DNA from: Dehalococcoidia bacterium UBA6808
Lineage (GTDB): Bacteria > Chloroflexota > Dehalococcoidia > GIF9 > UBA5629
DNA length: 11,272 nucleotides
NCBI GenBank assembly: GCA_002452695.1
Contig: DKFA01000017.1
Coordinates: 1-11,272 of the forward strand
Direction of reading: 5' to 3'
Under the pieces are notes generated by a model. It was not told the DNA's origin. It made no database searches and was given only the letters and a program-made list of their open reading frames with translations. This document shows, one piece after another, positions 6,716 to 11,272 of the stretch (positions are counted from its first letter, which is position 1; each line of letters opens with the position of its first letter). Made by a program: the position numbers and the translations under genes.

Positions 6716-6721
6716 TATTGA
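6712..6721. promoter_or_regulatory. Perfect 10-base palindrome overlapping the -35 box
   Basis: TCAATATTGA is its own reverse complement and overlaps the -35 hexamer of the ABC operon promoter. ATATTG also occurs at 6706-6711 and 6715-6720, repeated at a 9-base interval. This could be a second regulatory site, but short A/T-rich palindromes arise easily by chance. Confidence 0.25.
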
Positions 6722-6733
6722 GTGCAGGAGTAT

Positions 6734-7046
6734 ATGCGAAATCCTGAATCCCAAGCTCTAAGCACTGAACAAAACCGGGGAAAAGGTCACGGGAGCGATC
6801 GAGATTCTGGAAGATGTCACAGAGCGACATATCGCTGAGGAAAACCTGCGCTACTATACCGGTCAGATCACCAGGGTGCAGGAAGAGGAGCGCAAGTATA
6901 TTGCCAGGGAGCTGCATGACGGCACTGTGCAGACGCTGGTCGCCCTGATCTACCAGGTGGATAATTTAACGCGCGGCAGCCTGCAGATACAGTCCGTGAA
7001 GGGTAGGGGCACTACCATACGTGTGGTGCTGCCGGTACAGGGCTAG
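6734..7046 (+). pseudogene. Collapsed sensor histidine kinase (PAS end, HisKA_3, last ATPase strand)
   Basis: From 6762 to TAG 7044-7046 one frame of 94 codons reads as pieces of a LuxR/NarL-type sensor kinase. KTGEKVTGAIEILEDVTER is the end of a PAS/PAC domain. EEERKYIARELHDGTVQTL (6882-6938) is a HisKA_3 dimerisation helix with the phospho-accepting H in LHDGT. LQIQSVKGRGTTIRVVLP (6981-7034) is the last part of a HATPase_c domain. About 100-130 residues that should lie between NLTRGS and LQIQS, with the N- and G1-boxes for ATP binding, are absent. A possible original start (AGGAG 6726-6730, ATG 6734) is followed by about nine codons in a different frame, so the N-terminal sensor part is also lost. 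The product could not bind ATP and is almost surely dead. Its stop overlaps the antiporter stop on the other strand. Confidence 0.75.
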
Positions 7047-8758
7047 GTCGAACCGGGTGGGGTATTTACGTCGGCGCGCCGAAGCATATCCACCAGTTGC
7101 GTGCGTTCGTCTTTTTCCACTCCAATCATCTTAAGCACCTGCTTGAAAAACTTGAAGCCTGCCTCGAATTCGGGATTGACCAGTTCGGTCGCTCCCAGTC
7201 TGGTCAGCGTTTGCGCTTCGTTTTGCCGGTGGAACCGGGCCAGTATCTTCAGGTCGGGATTGATGTTGCGGGCGTTTCTGACCGTAGCTTCTACTGATAT
7301 CGCGTCGGGGTAAGTTACCACCAGCGCCAGTGCGTTGCACAGGTCGGCCTGGGCCAGCACATGCGGATTGGAAGCGTCACCGTAAAGATGCGGCATCTTG
7401 CATTCCCTGGCGCCCGAGACACATTCAGGGTCGATGTCGATGATGACATATGGTATGCCGGCGTTCTCCAGTCCGTTGACCAGGTTTTTACCGACGCGCC
7501 CGTATCCTGCGATCACCACATGTGCGGGCTCTTCTGCTGAGTTCAGGCCGGGCGTGCCGCAAAGGGACGATTGGGGTACTCTGCCCGTGGTCTTTCGGAC
7601 TATCCTGGGATAGAGTGCCTCAACCAGGCTGATCAGGAAAGGCGTGAGTATCATGGTTATCACGATGGCCGACAGCATGATCGAGTTCAGGCCGGGAGTT
7701 AAAAAGCCGCTGTCAACAGCTCCCTGTGCCAGGACAAAGCCGAACTCACCGACCTGGAACAGGCCCACTCCTGAAAAAAGGGCGATCCTGTTGGTATAAC
7801 CGAAGGATCTGACAATGGCATAGACGACCCCTATCTTCAGCGCCATGATCACCAGTACTATGGTCAGGATTAGGCTCCAGTTATTGATGAAGACGCCCGG
7901 GTCGAGCAGCATGCCGATGGACACGAAGAACAGTGTGGCGAAGATATCCCGCAGGGGTGTGATCTCGGCCAGCGCCTGGTGGGCAAACCTGGTTGTGCGC
8001 AGGATGATGCCGACCAGGAAGGCGCCGAAGACCATGGAGAGTCCCATCAGGTAGGTGCCAATCGTAGCTCCCATACACAGTACAAGGACGGTGAGCAGGA
8101 AAAGCTCCCTCGACCTTACTCCGCCTACATCGCCCAGCAGCCAGGGCAGCACCCAATGGCCCAGCACCACTGCCGCACCGATGAAAAGCAATGACTTGCC
8201 CAGCGCCAGGCCCATCTCCGCCAGGAAGTTGTCGCCTGCTCCCGCCATCAGGGGCAGCGCTACCATCATGATCACGACGCTGATGTCCTGCAGGATAAGG
8301 ATGGCTATCATGATGCGGCCGTGCACCGTGCTCAGCTCGCCGCGTTCCATCAGTATCTTGAGCACGATGGACGTGCTGCTTAGCGAGATGATCAGGCCGA
8401 AGATGAACGACTGCTCCAGCGTCCAGTGAAAAATGAAGAGGCCGGCTGCCATACCCAGCACGGCGGTCAGTGCAATCTGCAATAATCCGCCCCGGATGCC
8501 CACCTTTCCTATGTCGCGCAATTGAGTCAACGATATCTCCAGCCCGACTGTAAACATCAGCAGCGCTACGCCAAAGGATGCTGCCGCCTCGATTATGAGG
8601 CTGTCCTTCACCCAGCCCAGCGCATGAGGGCCGGTCAGGATGCCGATCAACAGGTAGCCCACTACGATCGGCTGCCTGAGGCGATGCGCGATCATTCCGC
8701 CTGCCAGCGCAATTGCGAGCAATATTGATAATGTAACGATAGGATCAAGGCTGCTCAT
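7043..8758 (-). CDS. CPA2 cation:proton antiporter, Kef-type, with TrkA-N domain
   Basis: The 571-residue protein is a monovalent cation/proton antiporter or Kef-like potassium efflux protein of the inner membrane. Residues ~5-385 form a helix-rich exchanger domain. It contains LQDIS (156-160, with the acidic residue of the ion site at D158) and QVGEFGFVL (335-343), both typical of CPA2. After a linker, residues ~412-530 form a TrkA-N/RCK nucleotide-binding domain with GYGRVG at 418-423 and acidic residues at 441 and 443 that suit NAD(H). No RCK_C domain follows. Start: ATG at 8756-8758 (MSSLDPIVTL) enters directly into the first helix. The longer frame to 8818 would place a basic, non-family leader inside glgB. 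It lies 13 bases after glgB and is probably co-transcribed. The ion (K+ or Na+) is not determined. Confidence 0.92.
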   Translation of the reverse strand: MSSLDPIVTLSILLAIALAGGMIAHRLRQPIVVGYLLIGILTGPHALGWVKDSLIIEAAASFGVALLMFTVGLEISLTQLRDIGKVGIRGGLLQIALTAVLGMAAGLFIFHWTLEQSFIFGLIISLSSTSIVLKILMERGELSTVHGRIMIAILILQDISVVIMMVALPLMAGAGDNFLAEMGLALGKSLLFIGAAVVLGHWVLPWLLGDVGGVRSRELFLLTVLVLCMGATIGTYLMGLSMVFGAFLVGIILRTTRFAHQALAEITPLRDIFATLFFVSIGMLLDPGVFINNWSLILTIVLVIMALKIGVVYAIVRSFGYTNRIALFSGVGLFQVGEFGFVLAQGAVDSGFLTPGLNSIMLSAIVITMILTPFLISLVEALYPRIVRKTTGRVPQSSLCGTPGLNSAEEPAHVVIAGYGRVGKNLVNGLENAGIPYVIIDIDPECVSGARECKMPHLYGDASNPHVLAQADLCNALALVVTYPDAISVEATVRNARNINPDLKILARFHRQNEAQTLTRLGATELVNPEFEAGFKFFKQVLKMIGVEKDERTQLVDMLRRADVNTPPGST

Positions 8759-8771
8759 TATTCTTTGTGAC

Positions 8772-10673
8772 CTAAGGCGATTTGAAGATGACGGCGCCCA
8801 GCGGCGGCAGGGTGACATTCAATGAGAAGGGACGTCCGTGGTGGGCTATCTCCTCGCTTTCGATACCGCCGAAGTTGCCGTAGCCGCTGCCTCCGTATTC
8901 ATGCGCATCGCTGTTGAGCACTTCTTTCCAGCGCCCTGGTTTTGGCACACCGATGCGGTAGCCGGCGCGGGGCAGGGGAGTGAAATTGCAGGCGGCAAGT
9001 ATCGAGTTCCCGTTGGAGCGCCCTTTGCGCAGGTAGCAGATGATGCTGTTGAGCGAATCGTTGCAGTCGATCCACTCGAACCCGTCCCAGCTGAAATCGA
9101 GCTCATGCAGGGCTGCTTCGTTCCGGTAAAGGAAGGCCAGGTCCTGTGCCAGCTTCTGCAGCCCGCTGTGCATTGGGTATTGCAGCAAATGCCAGTCCAG
9201 GCTGCTCTCATGGTTCCACTCCGTCCACTGGCCGAACTCGTCTCCCATGAACAGCAGCTTCTTACCGGGCTGGGTGAACATGAGGGCATACAGCAGACGC
9301 AGGTTGGCGAATTTCTGCCACTCGTCGCCCGGCATCTTGCCGATCAGCGAACCCTTGCCGTGGACGACTTCGTCATGGGAAAGCGGCAGCACGAAGTTCT
9401 CGGAGAACGCATACAGCATGCGGAAGGTGAGCTGGTTGTGGTGGTACTTGCGGTAGATTGGATCTTTAGTCATGTAGTCCAGCGTATCGTGCATCCAGCC
9501 CATGTCCCATTTCATGCCGAAGCCCAGTCCGCCGAGATAGGTGGGCCGGCTGACCATCGGCCAGTCGGTCGATTCCTCGGCGATGGTCTGCGCATCGGGA
9601 TAATTCCGGTAGACCTCCTCGTTCATTCTGCGCAGCAGCGAGATGGCCTCGAGGTTTTCGCGTCCTCCATACTGGTTGGGCAGCCATTCCCCCTTCTTGC
9701 GGGAGTAGTCCAGATAAAGCATCGAGGCCACGGCATCCACGCGCAGCCCGTCGGCATGGTATTTGTCCAGCCAGAAGATGGCGTTGCTGAGCAGGAAGCT
9801 GCGCACCTCGTGCCGGCCGTAGTTGAAGATGTAGCTTTTCCAGTCTGGATGGAAGCCCTTGCGGGCGTCGGCATGCTCGTAGAGATGGGTCCCGTCGAAG
9901 AAGCCCAGACCGTGCGGGTCGGTGGGGAAATGCGAAGGCGCCCAGTCCAGGATTATGCCGATATTGTGCTGGTGCAGGTAGTCCACCAGGTACATAAAGT
10001 CCTGGGGCGTGCCGTAGCGGCCAGTGGGAGCGAAATATCCTGCTATCTGGTAACCCCATGAGCCGTAAAAAGGGTGTTCCATAATGGGCATAAACTCCAC
10101 ATGCGTGAAGCCCAACTTGTTGACATAATCAGCGAGCCTGGGGGCAAGCTCACGGTAGCCGAGGTGGCGGTTGTTTTCCTCGGGCACGCGCATCCATGAC
10201 CCTGCATGCACCTCGTAAATCGAAATGGGTGCATCCAGCGAGTTGTGGGATCCGCGCTCATGCATCCATCCGGCGTCCTGCCAATCATAGTCCAGGTCCC
10301 AAACAATCGAAGCAGTACGGGGAGGTTCTTCGCAGCGGAAGGCAAAGGGGTCCATTTTCTCAGCCTGGTGCCGCCTGATTTTTGATATGATGTGGTACTT
10401 GTAGAGTGAGCCGTGGCCGGGACCTTCGACAAAGGCCTGCCAGATGCCGGAATCCTGCAGCGGCCTGAGCGGACAACTGCTTCTGTTCCAGCCGTTGAAA
10501 TCGCCCATCACGTGCACCTGTTCGGCGTTGGGCGCCCAGACTGCGAAATATACGCCGCGGCAGCCTTCCACCTCGGCCGGGTGAGCTCCCAGTTTGTCAT
10601 ACAGGCGTATGTGGCTGCCCTCGTTGAAGAGGTAGATGTCGTCCTTGCTCAACAGACTGAAATCATTGTGCAT
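8772..10673 (-). CDS. glgB: 1,4-alpha-glucan branching enzyme
   Basis: The 633-residue GH13 enzyme makes alpha-1,6 branches in glycogen in the cytoplasm. An N-terminal CBM48 domain (about 20-115, with VYFAVWAPNA at 41-50 and GDFNGWN at 57-63) precedes the catalytic barrel (about 150-500). The GH13 residues are all present: nucleophile D313 in GLRVDAVASML, acid E366 in AEESTDWP and transition-state D434 in LPLSHDEVVHGK. Their spacing matches the E. coli triad D405/E458/D526. A beta-sandwich follows to residue 633. The protein lacks the extra N-terminal module of the E. coli form and is normal for the short type. ATG 10671-10673 has a weak ribosome site, 14 bases after the HD-GYP stop, so it may depend on coupling. 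No glgA, glgC or glgP is in the window. Confidence 0.97.
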   Translation of the reverse strand: MHNDFSLLSKDDIYLFNEGSHIRLYDKLGAHPAEVEGCRGVYFAVWAPNAEQVHVMGDFNGWNRSSCPLRPLQDSGIWQAFVEGPGHGSLYKYHIISKIRRHQAEKMDPFAFRCEEPPRTASIVWDLDYDWQDAGWMHERGSHNSLDAPISIYEVHAGSWMRVPEENNRHLGYRELAPRLADYVNKLGFTHVEFMPIMEHPFYGSWGYQIAGYFAPTGRYGTPQDFMYLVDYLHQHNIGIILDWAPSHFPTDPHGLGFFDGTHLYEHADARKGFHPDWKSYIFNYGRHEVRSFLLSNAIFWLDKYHADGLRVDAVASMLYLDYSRKKGEWLPNQYGGRENLEAISLLRRMNEEVYRNYPDAQTIAEESTDWPMVSRPTYLGGLGFGMKWDMGWMHDTLDYMTKDPIYRKYHHNQLTFRMLYAFSENFVLPLSHDEVVHGKGSLIGKMPGDEWQKFANLRLLYALMFTQPGKKLLFMGDEFGQWTEWNHESSLDWHLLQYPMHSGLQKLAQDLAFLYRNEAALHELDFSWDGFEWIDCNDSLNSIICYLRKGRSNGNSILAACNFTPLPRAGYRIGVPKPGRWKEVLNSDAHEYGGSGYGNFGGIESEEIAHHGRPFSLNVTLPPLGAVIFKSP

Positions 10674-10687
10674 TGATCAAATACGTA

Positions 10688-11272
10688 CTATTCGGAAAAG
10701 GCAAAGCCTTTTTCCCTGAATAAAATAATACAGGCCTCGACTGCCGGTCCATAATAGAGAATATCTTTGTTACTGCTGATCTCTTCCAGCGCCATATCGA
10801 CACCCAGGGCCGGGCGGTAAGGCCGGTGCGACATCATGGCCTCGACCACATCGGCAACAGCCAGTATGCGCGCCTCAAGAATGATCTCCTCACCTTTCAA
10901 GCCGTGCGGATAACCCGAACCATCCATCCTCTCGTGGTGCTGTCTGATGATTTTCGCTACCGGCCAGGGAAATTTAATTGTCTTGACGATTTCGTAGCCT
11001 GCTTCGGCGTGTGATTTGGCCAGGTTCTTTTCCAGATCGGACAGCTTGCCCGGTTTACTGAGTATCTCTGAAGGCACATTGATCTTGCCCACATCATGCA
11101 GCAGCCCGGCCACACGCAGCCCGCTGATCTGCTCTTCGGGCAGCCCGATTTCACGGGCGATGGCTACGGCCAGCTGTGCCACCAGGCGCTGGTGGCCAGC
11201 CGTGTACGGATCGCGCAACTCGCTCATGACGGCGATCGCGTCGATAGTGCCTTCCAGCGTTGCGCTGACCAT
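10688..11272 (-). CDS. HD-GYP domain protein (5' partial)
   Basis: The last 194 residues of an HD-GYP protein are visible, and the frame stays open to the window edge. HD-GYP domains usually hydrolyse cyclic di-GMP or related dinucleotides with two or three metal ions. Present here are H27 (TAGHQ), the H59-D60 pair with K63 (LLHDVGK), H88, H112-H113, D117 with the GSGYP motif (118-122), and D141. The metal-binding set therefore looks complete and the domain active. The ATG at the edge is probably internal, because these domains commonly follow PAS, GAF or receiver modules; what precedes it lies outside the window. It is upstream of glgB with a 14-base gap and likely heads or joins that operon. 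Confidence 0.93.
   Translation of the reverse strand: MVSATLEGTIDAIAVMSELRDPYTAGHQRLVAQLAVAIAREIGLPEEQISGLRVAGLLHDVGKINVPSEILSKPGKLSDLEKNLAKSHAEAGYEIVKTIKFPWPVAKIIRQHHERMDGSGYPHGLKGEEIILEARILAVADVVEAMMSHRPYRPALGVDMALEEISSNKDILYYGPAVEACIILFREKGFAFSE

Noticed and set aside
6627..6917. A 96-codon minus-strand frame between the ABC ATPase and the antiporter
   Set aside because: It is antisense to the PAS and HisKA_3 remnant, covers the ABC promoter and resembles no family.
8759..8818. 20-residue N-terminal extension of the antiporter
   Set aside because: It lies mostly inside the end of glgB, is basic and serine-rich rather than family-like, and the ATG at 8756-8758 gives a normal start.
8838..10061. 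A 407-codon plus-strand frame opposite glgB
   Set aside because: It lies wholly antisense to a gene with a complete GH13 catalytic triad, has no recognisable motif, and looks like a by-product of glgB codon bias.
1..11272. CRISPR array, tRNA, rRNA, insertion sequence or integrase
   Set aside because: No regularly spaced repeats, cloverleaf-like segments, transposase motifs or terminal inverted repeats were seen by eye on either strand; a covariance-model scan was not possible.

Overview
The window reads as a bacterial chromosome segment from a strict or facultative anaerobe. The main pointer is an oxygen-sensitive 2-oxoacid:ferredoxin oxidoreductase operon with its own two-cluster ferredoxin. 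The gene mix (VorB-type oxidoreductase, tandem-ACT protein, HisKA_3-type sensor kinase remnant, HD-GYP protein, short-form GlgB) would suit a Chloroflexota/Dehalococcoidia-like organism. That placement is inference from gene types only.

Layout. (1) 1-316 (+): the possible tail of an upstream gene, then a decayed toxin-antitoxin pair. A 48-codon ribbon-helix-helix antitoxin has lost its DNA-binding middle, and only the last ~34 residues of a MazF/PemK toxin remain. (2) 345-3460 (+): a good promoter followed by five tightly packed genes: a 2x[4Fe-4S] ferredoxin subunit, the alpha (VorB-type), beta (TPP-binding) and gamma subunits of a 2-oxoacid:ferredoxin oxidoreductase, and a tandem-ACT protein. 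Together they should oxidise 2-oxoacids (branched-chain keto acids are the best guess) to acyl-CoA and pass electrons to ferredoxin. The ACT protein is a candidate amino-acid sensor. (3) 3470-6630 (-): an ABC transporter made of a LolD/MacB-type ATPase and an 820-residue double-FtsX permease, overlapping by 7 bases, behind a near-consensus promoter with operator-like palindromes. (4) 6734-7046 (+): a collapsed sensor histidine kinase. A possible start, the PAS end, the HisKA_3 helix and the last ATPase strand remain, and the middle is gone. (5) 7043-11272 (-): an apparent operon reading leftward, with an HD-GYP protein (5' end outside the window), glycogen branching enzyme glgB and a CPA2/Kef-type cation:proton antiporter with an NAD-binding domain.

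I found no rRNA, tRNA, CRISPR array, insertion sequence or integrase. The intact genes are mostly familiar families. The most unusual signal is that two separate loci (toxin-antitoxin and kinase) have decayed the same way: internal blocks are missing, recognisable ends remain, and the remaining pieces abut.
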